DNA from: JBFLXB01 sp964570625
Lineage (GTDB): Bacteria > Nitrospirota > Nitrospiria > 2-01-FULL-66-17
Reading direction: 5' to 3'
NCBI GenBank assembly: GCA_964570625.1
Contig: CAZMYW010000004.1
Location: 62,001 to 126,000 of the forward strand
DNA: 64,000 nucleotides
Part shown: positions 16,824 through 26,255 of the stretch, piece after piece
Position numbering within the stretch: position 1 is the first letter of the stretch
Layout: each line of letters begins with the position of its first letter
Position numbers and translations under genes: made by a program
Notes under the pieces: model-generated
What the model was told of the DNA's origin: nothing
The model's database searches: none
The model's input: the letters and a program-made list of their open reading frames with translations, nothing else

Positions 16824-18149
16824 ATGATCGACCTACGGTGGTCCAGAGGGTGGGTGGTGTCCGGAGCGTGCGGTGCCCTCGCACTGGTCTGGCCGGCGCT
16901 TGGTTGGGCTCAGGACGCCCAAACATCACCCGCAGCGGCGATTGATTCCGGAGATACCGCGTGGGTGTTGATGTCGAGCGCCCTCGTGTTGCTCATGACC
17001 GCCCCGGGCCTCGCCCTGTTCTACGGCGGGCTCGTCCGGACCAAAAACGTGCTCGGCACGATCATGCAGAGCTTCATCATTCTCTGCGTGGTCACATTGT
17101 TGTGGATCTTATTCGGGTACAGCTTGGCATTCGGCCCGGACCGGGGCGGGCTCATCGGGGGGCTAGATTGGGTGGGGCTGCAGACCGTGGGAACGGACCC
17201 GCATCCAACCTACGGCCCCACCATTCCCCACCAAGTTTTCATGCTCTTCCAATTGATGTTCGCGGCCATTACCCCGGCGCTGATCACCGGCGCGTTTGCC
17301 GAACGGATGCGCTTTTCGGCCGTCTTGATGTTCACGGTGCTGTGGTCGGTGCTCATTTATTGCCCGCTGGCGCACTGGGTGTGGGGCGGCGGCTGGCTGG
17401 CGCAAATGGGGGCGGTGGACTTTGCGGGGGGAGCCGTGGTTCACATCAGTTCCGGGGCCAGCGCGTTGGCGTGCGCGTTGATGTTGGGGTCTCGAAAGGG
17501 GTACGGGACGGTGAATATGGCGCCGCACAACCTGCCGATGGCCTTGCTCGGCACCGGCCTGCTCTGGTTCGGCTGGTTCGGGTTCAACGCGGGCAGCGGG
17601 CTGGGGGCGAACGCCACGGCGGTGGTGGCGTTTACGGCCACGCACATTGCGGCCTCCGCCGGCGGGATCTCCTGGATGGCGGCCGAGTGGGCGCAGCGCG
17701 GGAAACCCACCGTGCTGGGTATGGCGAGCGGCGTAATCGCGGGGCTTGCGACGGTCACGCCCGCAGCCGGATACGTGGGACCGTTTTCCGCGCTGCTGAT
17801 CGGACTGGTGGCCGGCGCCGCGTGTTATTTCGCGGTCGTGGCGAAGGGCCGCCTGGGGTACGATGATTCGCTCGATGTGGTGGGCATCCACGGCGTGGGC
17901 GGTACCATCGGCATCCTGGCTACGGGAGTGCTGGCCTCGGTGGGTGTGCAGGGACTGTTGTTCGGGAATCCCAGCCAGTTGGGCGTCCAAGCGATCCTGG
18001 CGGTCGTCACGGCTGTCTTTGCGTTTGTGGGATCGGTGATTATTCTGAAGATCGTGGACGCCGTGGTGGGACTTCGCATGCCCACGGAGGATGAACAGCG
18101 CGGGCTGGATCTGAGTCAACACGAGGAACGGGCGTATTCCGGCGACTAG
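16824..18149 (+). CDS. amtB: Ammonium transporter 1
   Basis: 441 aa with an N-terminal signal-like segment (ACGALALVWPALGWAQ) and the eleven-helix Amt core. DTAWVLMSSALVLLMTAPGL starts helix 1 and FYGGLVRTKN follows it. The pore histidines are in AVVHISSGASAL and DVVGIHGVGGTIG, and LLWFGWFGFNAGSG is the usual Amt block. ATG at 16824 has GAGGAG eight bases upstream. glnK1 follows after 21 bases; GlnK would plug this channel when nitrogen is plentiful. A second, closely similar pair is at 36634. Confidence 0.96.
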   Translation: MIDLRWSRGWVVSGACGALALVWPALGWAQDAQTSPAAAIDSGDTAWVLMSSALVLLMTAPGLALFYGGLVRTKNVLGTIMQSFIILCVVTLLWILFGYSLAFGPDRGGLIGGLDWVGLQTVGTDPHPTYGPTIPHQVFMLFQLMFAAITPALITGAFAERMRFSAVLMFTVLWSVLIYCPLAHWVWGGGWLAQMGAVDFAGGAVVHISSGASALACALMLGSRKGYGTVNMAPHNLPMALLGTGLLWFGWFGFNAGSGLGANATAVVAFTATHIAASAGGISWMAAEWAQRGKPTVLGMASGVIAGLATVTPAAGYVGPFSALLIGLVAGAACYFAVVAKGRLGYDDSLDVVGIHGVGGTIGILATGVLASVGVQGLLFGNPSQLGVQAILAVVTAVFAFVGSVIILKIVDAVVGLRMPTEDEQRGLDLSQHEERAYSGD

Positions 18150-18170
18150 GCTCTTATTGGGGGCGCTTCC

Positions 18171-18509
18171 ATGAAAAAGATCGAAGCGATTATCAAGCCG
18201 TTCAAACTCGACGAGGTCAAGTCGGCGCTCACGGAGCTCGGCGTGCACGGGATGACCGTGACCGAAGTCAAAGGCTTCGGCCGGCAGAAGGGTCATAAAG
18301 AGGTCTATCGCGGGGCGGAATACGTGGTCGAGTTCGTGCCGAAGGTGAAGCTCGAAATCGTGGTTCCTGACACTCTGGCTCAACGAGCCGTTGAGACGAT
18401 TATCCGGGCGGCGAAAACCGGCACGATCGGCGACGGGAAGATCTTCATCAATCAAGTGGGTGAGGCGATTCGCATTCGCACCGGCGAGACGGGCGAAGGC
18501 GCGCTGTAA
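18171..18509 (+). CDS. glnK: PII signal protein 1
   Basis: 112 aa, the exact PII length. MKKIEAIIKPFKLDEVK starts the fold, the T-loop GRQKGHKEVYRGAEYVVEF contains the uridylylatable Tyr at 51, and GTIGDGKIFI and IRTGETGEGAL form the nucleotide-binding B and C loops. The partner AmtB is immediately upstream. It is nearly identical to the second copy at 38064, differing at a few positions (for example SALTELGVHG versus EALTDLGVQG). Confidence 0.96.
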   Translation: MKKIEAIIKPFKLDEVKSALTELGVHGMTVTEVKGFGRQKGHKEVYRGAEYVVEFVPKVKLEIVVPDTLAQRAVETIIRAAKTGTIGDGKIFINQVGEAIRIRTGETGEGAL

Positions 18510-18556
18510 CAACTCCCGCCGCGGCGCTCGCCCGGCGGCGATTCCGCAGTCGACGT

Positions 18557-19132
18557 TCAGGAGTTCGTGCGTCGGCGGGCGAGCAGTGCTCCCAGTGAAA
18601 ACCGCGTAATGTGCTGGGCCAGCCGGCGGGTCTCTGCTGGTCCGTACTTCAGCCACGGATGAAGCCGGTCAAGCACCGGCCGGTTATGCCGGTAATGTAG
18701 GCATTGCGCCACGATGCTCTGCTCGCACAGTACGACGCTCTCCTTGCTCGCTTCGGGTCCCAGGAACGCTCTCACGATCGAGAGTAACTCTTCAGACCGG
18801 GGGCGAATGACCTTATCGACCACGGAGTCCAGCGCAAAGGTGGGCTCCGCCATTTCCTGCGACATCAACTGTCCGATCGGGGCAGCGCCTTCTTCATCGA
18901 GCACATGAAGCAGCAGCGCCAACACAAACGCGTGTAGGCGCTGTTCCGGAGCGGCGTCGTGCGGCGGACGGGATGCGGCGACGTAGCGCTCGACGGATTG
19001 CTGAAGGGCGTGTTCAAGGACCGCCTGATAGAGTTGTTCTTTCCCTCCGAAGTAGTAATTGACCATCGCGACGTTGACGTCCGCTCGTTGGCTGATTTCG
19101 CGAATGGTGGCGCGCCGATAGCCCAGCAGCCG
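18557..19132 (-). pseudogene. TetR/CerR-type regulator lacking its N-terminus
   Basis: The minus frame reads GYRRATIREISQRADVNVAM and VNYYFGGKEQLYQAVLEHAL, i.e. helices 2-4 of a TetR DNA-binding domain, then a ~150-aa ligand domain resembling the CerR/DUF1956 type (IGQLMSQEMAEPTFALD, CLHYRHNRPVLDRLHP). Helix 1 (~20-25 residues) is missing: homology stops near 19123-19132 and a TGA occurs at 19150 with no ATG in between. An ATG at 19066 could give a 169-aa product without a working HTH. It meets a 5'-truncated oxidoreductase on the other strand. Confidence 0.7.
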
Positions 19133-19779
19133 AACAAGGCGCCATCGTCAACGGAGATGCCGTATTCGAGGCGACCGGTTGCGCGGTGTGTCACGTCAAG
19201 AACTTGGTGATCAACAACCCGAAGTTCAGCGAACCGAGCCAGGATCCCGACTACCGAGACACGGTGTTTCCCGGTGGCCAGAACCCGGTGACTCGGGGGG
19301 TCAATCCGGAGGCGGCGGTCAGTTTTGATTTGACCCGCGATCAACCTGACAATCAGATCGTCGATGCATCCGGACGAGTGAAGACCAGGCTCGGGGCTTT
19401 CGAAAAGGATCGTCAGGGGAGGGCCGTCGTCCGTCTGTTCGGCGACCTCAAGCGTCATGACATGGGATCGGGCCTGGCCGAATCGATCGACGAAGAAGGC
19501 ACCGGAGCCTCGGTGTTCCTGACCGAGAACCTCTGGGGCGTGGGATCCACCGCGCCCTACCTCCATGACGGGAGGGCCACCACGCTCACGGAAGCCATCC
19601 TGGCTCACGGGGGCGAGGCCGAGGCCGCTCGATCCGCGTTTCAGGCCCTGTCCACCCAAGAGCAGCGGGACCTGATCGGGTTTCTCGACAACCTGGTGCT
19701 GTTCAAACTCGAAGCCGAAGCGACCACGCCGAACAGTCGGGACGATCCGCCGCGTCGGCGAGACTCGCGGCGCAGATAA
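19132..19779 (+). pseudogene. C-terminal fragment of a di-haem thiol oxidoreductase (DUF1111)
   Basis: The frame is readable from about 19132: EQGAIVNGDAVFEATGCAVC and HVKNL gives a CxxCH haem site, and later LWGVGSTAPYLHDGRATTL and AILAHGGEAEAAR are the closing signature of the di-haem oxidoreductase-like family. These proteins are normally ~450-500 aa with a signal peptide and another CxxCH; here only ~215 residues remain and no signal or start lies upstream. A GTG at 19186 could start translation, but that is after the CxxC. The 5' break coincides with the TetR break. Confidence 0.7.
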
Positions 19780-20069
19780 CATAGGAGGCCACGCTCGCCG
19801 CTGGCAGGGTTGCCGGTTTGGAGCGGGTAACGGTCGGACCTTCAACGGCTCGATGGATCGAGCGGGTCCGGGATCGGTCGGGGGAAGCCCAACGAAGGCG
19901 GGTTTCCCCCGACGCGTTTTTCGACGGCCGACGACACATGCCGCGGCTGGGGCGTGTTGACGCGCCAAGGCCGTGTGTTATCTTCACGATGTTCCGATTC
20001 CCCTTGTGATGCAACGACTACAACCGTTGATGGCGGCTCGCTCGGCCGCCATTCGTTTACCGGACCGGG
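19780..20069. other. Intergenic region before the chemosensory operon
   Basis: 290 bp between the oxidoreductase fragment and cheA. A 63-codon ORF (19818-20009) is open on the plus strand but has Arg-rich, antisense-like composition and no ribosome site. I see no recognisable promoter, repeat or RNA. Confidence 0.4.
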
Positions 20070-21788
20070 ATGACTGCTGACCCCACGGAACCTCCTGATT
20101 CACCCTACGACGACTCCGACGCCGACCTCCGGAAGGCGATCCTGCATACGTTTCTGGTGGAGTCTGAAGAACGTCTGGCCGACATGGAAGAGGCGCTGGT
20201 CGCGTTGGAACGGCGACCGGAAGACGAAGACCTCGTCCAGGAGATTTTCCGGTGCGCCCACACGCTCAAAGGCAACGCGTTGTCGCTCGACTTCCCCAAA
20301 GTCTCCGAGTTCGCCCACGCCATGGAAGACCTGCTCCAGCGATTTCGCAACCGCACGCTTCCCGTCAACAGCGACGCGATTTCTCTCCTCCTGCGCGGCG
20401 TGGACGCGCTGCGGGAATTGGTGCTGGTTGCGCCGACCGGGCGGGGAGATCTGGACGCCGTCCGCCGTGATCTCTTGGACCGGATTCGCGCCGCGTCGCT
20501 TGATGAAGCGATTGCCAACAAGACATCACGGACCGGTGACGATGCGGACACGCGTGAACCGCTCTCTGAACCGGTCCAAAGCGTGCGGAACGACGGGGGC
20601 AACGTCCCGAGTCGCACGCGGACCTTGCGCGTCGACATTGGGACGCTCGATCGCCTGGTGGATCTCACCGGCGAAATCGCGATCGCCGAGGGGCGGCTGC
20701 ATCAGTCCCTGCAGCGCCACGCGGGCACAATCGACGACGACGTGTTGGACGTCCATCGGGAGGTCGGACGGCTCTTCGACGACCTGCAGGACCTGATTCT
20801 CAGGGTCCGGATGGTTCCCGTGGGTCCGGTGTTTCGGCAGTACGTTCGGACGGTGCGTGACATCGCCCGCTCGCTGGGCAAGTCCGCGCAGTTGGTGATC
20901 GAGGGCGAGGACGTGGAGGTGGACACCGCGATCGTGGAGTCCCTCAAGGACCCGATCACGCATATGATTCGTAACGCGCTCGACCACGGAATCGAACCGC
21001 CCGATGTCCGCTCGGCCAAAGGGAAAGAGCCCGCCGGGCGCATCACGCTGCGGGCGTCCCGTCAAGCCGGTCACCTGGTGATCGATGTGGAGGACGACGG
21101 AGCGGGCATGGACCGTCACAAGATCTTAGACGTGGCGAAGGCCAAGGGGTTGGTCGCGGACCACCCCCGGTCCGATCAGGAAGCCCTTCGCGTGATCTTT
21201 GAACCCGGGTTTACCACCTCGGAGACCGTCACTGAACTGTCCGGCCGTGGCGTCGGGATGGACGTGGTGCGAAAGAACGTGGATCTGTTGCGGGGCGTGG
21301 TAGCGGTCGAGAGTCGTGCCGACCAAGGCACGCGGATTTCGGTCCGCGTCCCGCTCACACTCGCGGTCATCGAGGGTTTTGCGGTCGGTGTGGCCGGCGA
21401 GACGTTTGTGATTCCCCTTGGAGCGGTGCTCGAATGTCTCGAACTGCCGGCCGACGCGCGCGGCCGCACCGACGCGGTCGGAGTAATTCACTTACGCGGC
21501 TCGGCGCTGCCGTACCTGCGGCTGCGGGAGTTTTTCGGCCGGACCGGATCCCCCGCTCCGCGGGAGAGCCTGGTCGTGGTTCGGGACCAAGACGCGCGGG
21601 CCGGGTTCGTGGTCGACGCGTTGTACGGAGAACGTCAGGCTGTGATCAAACCTCTCGGCGCTCCGTGTGGTGGGGCGAGGGGGATCTCGGGGGCGACGAT
21701 CCTGGGAACCGGGCGCGTGGCATTGATCGTCGACGTGCCGAGTGTCCTGAGGCGACTGCAACGCGCGACGCCCGCAACCGCCGCGTGA
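20070..21788 (+). CDS. cheA: Chemotaxis histidine kinase CheA
   Basis: 572 aa. The HPt domain (~20-125) has phospho-acceptor His64 in CAHTLKGNAL. There is no P2 CheY-binding domain; a short linker leads to the dimerisation domain (LRVDIGTLDRLVDLTGEIAI), the GHKL ATPase (N box HMIRNALDHGIEPP, G1 VEDDGAGMD, G2 GRGVGMDVVRKNV) and a C-terminal CheW-like domain. First gene of cheA-mcp-cheW-cheR-cheB. The missing P2 domain and the absence of cheY in the cluster suggest that it mainly signals to CheB or to a response regulator encoded elsewhere. Confidence 0.94.
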   Translation: MTADPTEPPDSPYDDSDADLRKAILHTFLVESEERLADMEEALVALERRPEDEDLVQEIFRCAHTLKGNALSLDFPKVSEFAHAMEDLLQRFRNRTLPVNSDAISLLLRGVDALRELVLVAPTGRGDLDAVRRDLLDRIRAASLDEAIANKTSRTGDDADTREPLSEPVQSVRNDGGNVPSRTRTLRVDIGTLDRLVDLTGEIAIAEGRLHQSLQRHAGTIDDDVLDVHREVGRLFDDLQDLILRVRMVPVGPVFRQYVRTVRDIARSLGKSAQLVIEGEDVEVDTAIVESLKDPITHMIRNALDHGIEPPDVRSAKGKEPAGRITLRASRQAGHLVIDVEDDGAGMDRHKILDVAKAKGLVADHPRSDQEALRVIFEPGFTTSETVTELSGRGVGMDVVRKNVDLLRGVVAVESRADQGTRISVRVPLTLAVIEGFAVGVAGETFVIPLGAVLECLELPADARGRTDAVGVIHLRGSALPYLRLREFFGRTGSPAPRESLVVVRDQDARAGFVVDALYGERQAVIKPLGAPCGGARGISGATILGTGRVALIVDVPSVLRRLQRATPATAA

Positions 21789-21833
21789 CGCGGCCGTGAC
21801 GTGGAGGCGATCGGCATCGGGAGGAACGACGTG

Positions 21834-23480
21834 ATGAAGATGGGGATCGGCGGAAAACTCTTCCTGGGATTCGGAGCCGTGTTGCTCCTGCTCGGCGTGG
21901 TGGGACTGACCGGATGGCGGGATACGGCCAAGTTGTGGTCGGCGTTCAGCGACCTGTCCTCCGATCAACTCGCCGCGTCGGTCAACCTGTCACAGGTCGA
22001 ACGCGGGTTGTGGGAGCTCCGGTATGGGTTGCCCCAGTATGTGGTCTCGAACGAGGAAACGCGGACCAAGATCCTGGCGGATCAAGGCCGATGGCAGGAC
22101 CAGATTCAGATCGCCATCATGGCCTACGCCGCCGGATCGCGCTCGCGCGAGGAACAGGAGTCGCTGACGGAGTGGACGAGTGCGTTGGCCGCCTACTTCC
22201 AGGCGAGGACGCACTGGTTCGACCTGGCGCGCGCGGGACGAACCGTCGAGGCGGTCAAGTGGCGGGCGGAACGGGTGTCGCCGCTGGATCGACGGGTGGT
22301 GCAGGCGCTGGACCGGATGATGATCCTCCACATCCAGCACGCTGGTGAAGAACAACGCGCGATCAGCTCGGTGGTGACGAAGGCGACGGTGGTGCTGTGT
22401 ACGTTCGTCGTCCTGTCCCTCGCGGTGGGATTCGGCTTGGCGTGGTGGTTCTCCCGGAGCATCGCGCGCGGGATCACTGAGGCGACGGTCGCGGCCAACG
22501 GCCTGGCCGAAGGCAACCTGAACCAGCGGATCACGGTGTCGTCGGCCGACGAGGTCGGTCAGATGGGCGACGCGATTCGACGGATGGTGGAGCGACTGAC
22601 CCACGTGATCGGACAGGTCCGTGCCGGCGCGAGCGCGCTGTCGGCCGCCGCGTCGCAGGTGGCGGCTTCCTCGCAAACGTTGTCGCAAGGCACCAGTGAG
22701 CAGGCGGCGTCGGTCGAAGAGGTGACCGCGTCGTTGGAGCAGATGAACGCGTCGCTGACCCAGACCGCGGACAACAGCCGCCAGATGGAACAGATGGCGG
22801 TGAAGGGCGCGGGAGAAGCCGACGAGAGCGGACAAGTGGTGCGGGAAACCGTCGATGCCATGAAAGCGATCGCGGCCAAGATTTCCATCATCGAGGAAAT
22901 CGCGTATCAGACCAATCTCCTCGCGCTGAATGCCGCCATCGAGGCGGCGCGCGCGGGTGAACATGGAAGGGGGTTTGCGGTCGTCGCCACCGAAGTGCGC
23001 AAACTCGCTGAGCGAAGCCAGGAGGCCGCCAAAGAGATCGGGGCGTTGGCGGGGTCCAGCGTCAAGGTGGCGGAACGAGCGGGCCAGCAACTCACCGATC
23101 TGGTGCCCGCGATCCGCCGCACCGCGACGTTGGTGCAAGAGGTGGCGTCGGCGTCGCAGGAGCAGTCCGCGGGTGTTGCGCAGATCAACCGCGCGATGCT
23201 CCAGGTCGAAAAGGTGACGCAGCGTAATGCGTCCGCGGCCGAGGAGTTGGCGTCGACCGCCGACGAGATGACGTCTCAAGCCGAGGCCCTGCAACGGCTG
23301 GTCGCATTTTTCCGTGAGGGGAGAGCGGGCGACATCGTCGCCTCTCGATCCGGAGGGAACGACCGCGGGTCTGATCGGGACCGCGCGGCCGGCCGCCGGA
23401 CGCCGCGAGCCGCCGTCCGCGGGAACCTTGCGGTGGTCCCGTCGGAACGCGATCAGGATCCCGACTTCGAACGTTTCTAG
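21834..23480 (+). CDS. Methyl-accepting chemotaxis protein
   Basis: 548 aa. TM1 at ~8-30 (LFLGFGAVLLLLGVVGL), a ~150-residue helical periplasmic domain of the four-helix-bundle kind, TM2 at ~183-205, a HAMP domain (AANGLAEGNLNQRITVSSAD) and the cytoplasmic signalling hairpin with the tip EIAYQTNLLALNAAIEAARA. Methylation-type Gln/Glu pairs flank it. The C-terminal ~45 residues are a charged unstructured tail with no CheR pentapeptide. GGGAGG upstream fits ATG 21834; GTG starts at 21801 and 21831 are possible. It lies inside the che operon, so it is probably the cognate receptor. Confidence 0.92.
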   Translation: MKMGIGGKLFLGFGAVLLLLGVVGLTGWRDTAKLWSAFSDLSSDQLAASVNLSQVERGLWELRYGLPQYVVSNEETRTKILADQGRWQDQIQIAIMAYAAGSRSREEQESLTEWTSALAAYFQARTHWFDLARAGRTVEAVKWRAERVSPLDRRVVQALDRMMILHIQHAGEEQRAISSVVTKATVVLCTFVVLSLAVGFGLAWWFSRSIARGITEATVAANGLAEGNLNQRITVSSADEVGQMGDAIRRMVERLTHVIGQVRAGASALSAAASQVAASSQTLSQGTSEQAASVEEVTASLEQMNASLTQTADNSRQMEQMAVKGAGEADESGQVVRETVDAMKAIAAKISIIEEIAYQTNLLALNAAIEAARAGEHGRGFAVVATEVRKLAERSQEAAKEIGALAGSSVKVAERAGQQLTDLVPAIRRTATLVQEVASASQEQSAGVAQINRAMLQVEKVTQRNASAAEELASTADEMTSQAEALQRLVAFFREGRAGDIVASRSGGNDRGSDRDRAAGRRTPRAAVRGNLAVVPSERDQDPDFERF

Positions 23481-23490
23481 GAACACCGGT

Positions 23491-23961
23491 ATGGATCCTG
23501 CGCACGCCCCGACCGAGACGACTCAGTACCTGACATTTACCCTGGCGGGGGAAGAGTACGCGGTCAACATCCTCAAGGTCCGAGAGATCATCAGGTACGA
23601 CCCCACCTTGACCGCGGTACCGGCCATGCCCGCGTGGGTGCGCGGTGTGATGAACCTGCGGGGCAGCGTGGTCCCGGTGGTGGACCTGGCAGTCAAGTTC
23701 GGGACGCCGAGCCGTGCGATCACCAACCGGACGTGCGTGGTGGTGATGGAGGCATCCATGAACGGAGACCAGACCGTGATCGGGGTGATCGCCGATGCCG
23801 TCAGCGAGGTGCTGGCCTTGGCTCCGAACGATGTGGAGCCACCTCCCAGGTTCGGGACGTCGATCCGGAGCGATGTGCTCACGGGACTGGGAAAAATCGG
23901 CGAGCGGTTCGTCCTGATCGTGGACGTCGACCGCGTGTTCTCCGCACCGGCCCGGGTTTAA
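23491..23961 (+). CDS. cheW: Chemotaxis coupling protein CheW
   Basis: 156 aa; links the receptor to CheA. The CheW fold is clear: YLTFTLAGEEYAVNILKVRE, IIRYDPTLTAVP, WVRGVMNLRGSVVPVVDL and LIVDVDRVF. ATG at 23491 is ten bases after the receptor gene; the open frame upstream of it is a shadow. Its stop shares one base with the cheR start (TAATG). Confidence 0.94.
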   Translation: MDPAHAPTETTQYLTFTLAGEEYAVNILKVREIIRYDPTLTAVPAMPAWVRGVMNLRGSVVPVVDLAVKFGTPSRAITNRTCVVVMEASMNGDQTVIGVIADAVSEVLALAPNDVEPPPRFGTSIRSDVLTGLGKIGERFVLIVDVDRVFSAPARV

Positions 23962-24899
23962 TGTCCGATCCATCCGCTGCGTCGGGTGAGCGGGATTCGC
24001 TCATCCGACCGATGACCGATGCCGAGTACGAACGGTTTCGGGCGTTTATTTCCCGGCATTCCGGGATCCAACTCGGTCCCGCCAAAAAAGACCTGCTGAC
24101 CGCCCGGTTGGCCAGACGGCTTCGCGAGTTGGGGCTGTCGAGTTACGGCGAGTATTACCGGCGCCTGACCCACGGCCACAAAGCCGAGGAAATCAGTCTG
24201 CTCGACGCCATTTCGACGAACGAAACCCATTTCTTTCGCGAACCGCAACACTTCGACTTCCTGGGGGATGTGGTATTCCCCGAATGGGACCGCCTGGCCG
24301 CGACGGGCCGTCGGTCCAGGCGTATACGCATGTGGAGCGCCGCGTGCGCCACCGGCCAAGAAGTGTATTCGTTGGCGATGGTGACGGAAGCGCGGTTCCC
24401 GGCGGCGGCGGGATGGGACGTCGAGATCCTCGCCACCGATCTGTCCGTGCGCGCGTTGGATGCCGCACGCGCGGGCGTGTGGTCCCTGGACCAGCAGCAC
24501 GAAATTCCCACGCCATATCTCAAGGCTTACATGCTCAAAGGGGTCGCCAGTCAGCAGGGCAAGATGAAAGCCGGCGCGGCGATCCGCGCGCTGGTCCGGT
24601 TCGCCCGCGTCAACCTCAATACCGAGGTCTACCCCGTGGGGGGGCCGTTCGACGTGATCTTCTGCCGGAACGTGTTGATCTACTTCGATGCCGAGACCAA
24701 ATCGCGGGTCGTGGAGCGTCTGGCCGGATACCTCGCGCCCGGCGGCTGCCTGGTCTTGGGGCAGGTCGAAAGCGCCACCGGACTCACCGATCGCCTGCGG
24801 GCCGTGGGCCCAACCGTATACGTGCGGGCCGACGTCGAGACCGGGGAGGGCGACCCGGCTCGATACGGACGCGTGATCGAGACCGAGGAAGCGGCGTAA
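23961..24899 (+). CDS. cheR: Chemoreceptor glutamate methyltransferase CheR
   Basis: 312 aa; uses SAM to methylate receptor glutamates for adaptation. The N-terminal helical domain has FISRHSGIQLGPAKKDLLTA and SLLDAISTNETHFFREPQHF; the SAM domain has MWSAACATGQEVYSLAM, VEILATDLSVRALDAAR and FDVIFCRNVLIYFD. Start and stop overlap both neighbours (TAATG), so cheW, cheR and cheB are translationally coupled. Confidence 0.94.
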   Translation: MSDPSAASGERDSLIRPMTDAEYERFRAFISRHSGIQLGPAKKDLLTARLARRLRELGLSSYGEYYRRLTHGHKAEEISLLDAISTNETHFFREPQHFDFLGDVVFPEWDRLAATGRRSRRIRMWSAACATGQEVYSLAMVTEARFPAAAGWDVEILATDLSVRALDAARAGVWSLDQQHEIPTPYLKAYMLKGVASQQGKMKAGAAIRALVRFARVNLNTEVYPVGGPFDVIFCRNVLIYFDAETKSRVVERLAGYLAPGGCLVLGQVESATGLTDRLRAVGPTVYVRADVETGEGDPARYGRVIETEEAA

Positions 24900-26026
24900 T
24901 GGGTACACTGGACCGGCAGGGGCTTCCAGAATCCGGCGCGGAAAGACGGCCGCTGCAGGTGTTGGTCGTGGATGACTCCGCCGTGGCCCGCCAAATCATC
25001 ACCGCGATTCTGTCGCGCGAGACCGGCATCACGGTGACCACGGCCGGGGATCCCATCGTGGCGATGGACAAGATGGCTCGCAGCCGTCCGGATGTCATTG
25101 TTCTGGATCTGGAAATGCCGCGTATGGATGGACTCACCTTCCTCCATAAGATCATGGCCGACGATCCGATCCCGGTCGTGATCTGTTCGAGTTTCACCGG
25201 AGCCGGCACCGAGGCTGCGGTCCTCGCCATGGAGGAGGGCGCGGTTGAGATCGTCACGAAACCCAAGCTGGGACTGCGGGAGTTTTTCGAGGAGTCTGCG
25301 GTGCTGTTCGTCGATGCGGTGCGAGCGGCCGCGCGAGCTCGGGTGAGCCGTCGTGCCGGCGCAGGACGGCCGGTCCAACCAAAATTGAGCGCGGATGCGG
25401 TGATCCCCGCCATCCGCCCAATCCGCCAGACTTCCGGGAGGGACACGGTGGTGGCGGTGGGTGCGTCCACGGGTGGGACCGATGCCCTCCGGGAGCTGCT
25501 CCAGGGATTCCCGACCGACTCGCCGGGGCTCGTAATCGTACAACACATGCCCGAGCGATTTACCAAGGCGTTGGCCGATCGCTTGAATCGGTCGTGTCGC
25601 ATCGAGGTGAGGGAGGCGCAACACGGCGACCGGGTGACGACCGGCCGCGCGCTCATCGCGCCCGGCAACCGACACCTGGTTCTTGCCGCCCGCGGTGCTT
25701 CTTATACCGTCACGGTGATGGATGGCCCGCTGGTCTCGAGGCACCGCCCCAGCGTGGATGTGTTGTTCCGCTCGGTGGCCCAGGTCGCCGGGTCCCGCGC
25801 GGTAGGCGTCATCCTGACCGGGATGGGGGATGATGGAGCCCAAGGCATGGTGGAACTCAAACGGGCCGGTGCCGCCACGATTGCGCAGGACGAGGCCACG
25901 TGCGCGGTGTTCGGCATGCCGGCCGAGGCAATCGCCCGCGGCGTGGTGGACGAGGTGTTGCCGCTGGGGTCCATCGCGTCAACCGTGTTGCGAAAGGCGT
26001 CCGACCGGATCAAGCGGATCGCGTAA
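24899..26026 (+). CDS. cheB: Chemotaxis response regulator methylesterase CheB
   Basis: 375 aa; demethylates receptors when phosphorylated by CheA. The receiver domain has the acidic pair VLVVDDSAVAR and phospho-acceptor Asp at ~70 in VIVLDLEMPRMDG. After a linker comes the esterase domain with catalytic Ser (GASTGGTDAL), His (VIVQHMPERFT) and Asp (ILTGMGDDGAQGM). It is the only receiver protein in the cluster; no cheY is present. Confidence 0.95.
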   Translation: MGTLDRQGLPESGAERRPLQVLVVDDSAVARQIITAILSRETGITVTTAGDPIVAMDKMARSRPDVIVLDLEMPRMDGLTFLHKIMADDPIPVVICSSFTGAGTEAAVLAMEEGAVEIVTKPKLGLREFFEESAVLFVDAVRAAARARVSRRAGAGRPVQPKLSADAVIPAIRPIRQTSGRDTVVAVGASTGGTDALRELLQGFPTDSPGLVIVQHMPERFTKALADRLNRSCRIEVREAQHGDRVTTGRALIAPGNRHLVLAARGASYTVTVMDGPLVSRHRPSVDVLFRSVAQVAGSRAVGVILTGMGDDGAQGMVELKRAGAATIAQDEATCAVFGMPAEAIARGVVDEVLPLGSIASTVLRKASDRIKRIA

Positions 26027-26077
26027 CGTCGGTTCGATCCACGCGCGCGCCGCGAGTAAAGCGTTGGTACCCCTCCC

Positions 26078-26121
26078 GACCAAAGTGTCTGATACCGACA
26101 CTTCTGTTCGACGTTTCTGAC
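26078..26121. promoter_or_regulatory. Triple GAC-N6-GTC-like enhancer sites upstream of the nitrate porin/transporter operon
   Basis: Three 12-bp sites: GACCAAAGTGTC (26078), GACACTTCTGTT (26097) and GACGTTTCTGAC (26110). Starts are 19 and 13 bp apart, exactly as in the set at 35250-35293. They lie about 55-95 bp upstream of a sigma-54 promoter, the normal place for an enhancer-binding-protein site. Confidence 0.68.
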
Positions 26122-26160
26122 CGAACGCGTTCATTCTGCCAAGTGTAGCCTCGATTTTTA

Positions 26161-26176
26161 CGGCACATCGTTTGCT
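26161..26176 (+). promoter_or_regulatory. Sigma-54 promoter of the porin-nrtABC operon
   Basis: CGGCACATCGTTTGCT: GG at 26162-26163 and GC at 26174-26175 separated by exactly 10 bases, with GGCAC and TTGCT matching the -24/-12 consensus TGGCACG-N4-TTGCW except for the first T. Expected start ~26187, about 70 bases before the porin ATG. Confidence 0.72.
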
Positions 26177-26255
26177 TAACCCTCCTACAACCCACGTGAT
26201 GGGGAAGGGCATCTCTCAAACGCATACGGCAGATTGAGCCACATGGGGAGGGGCA

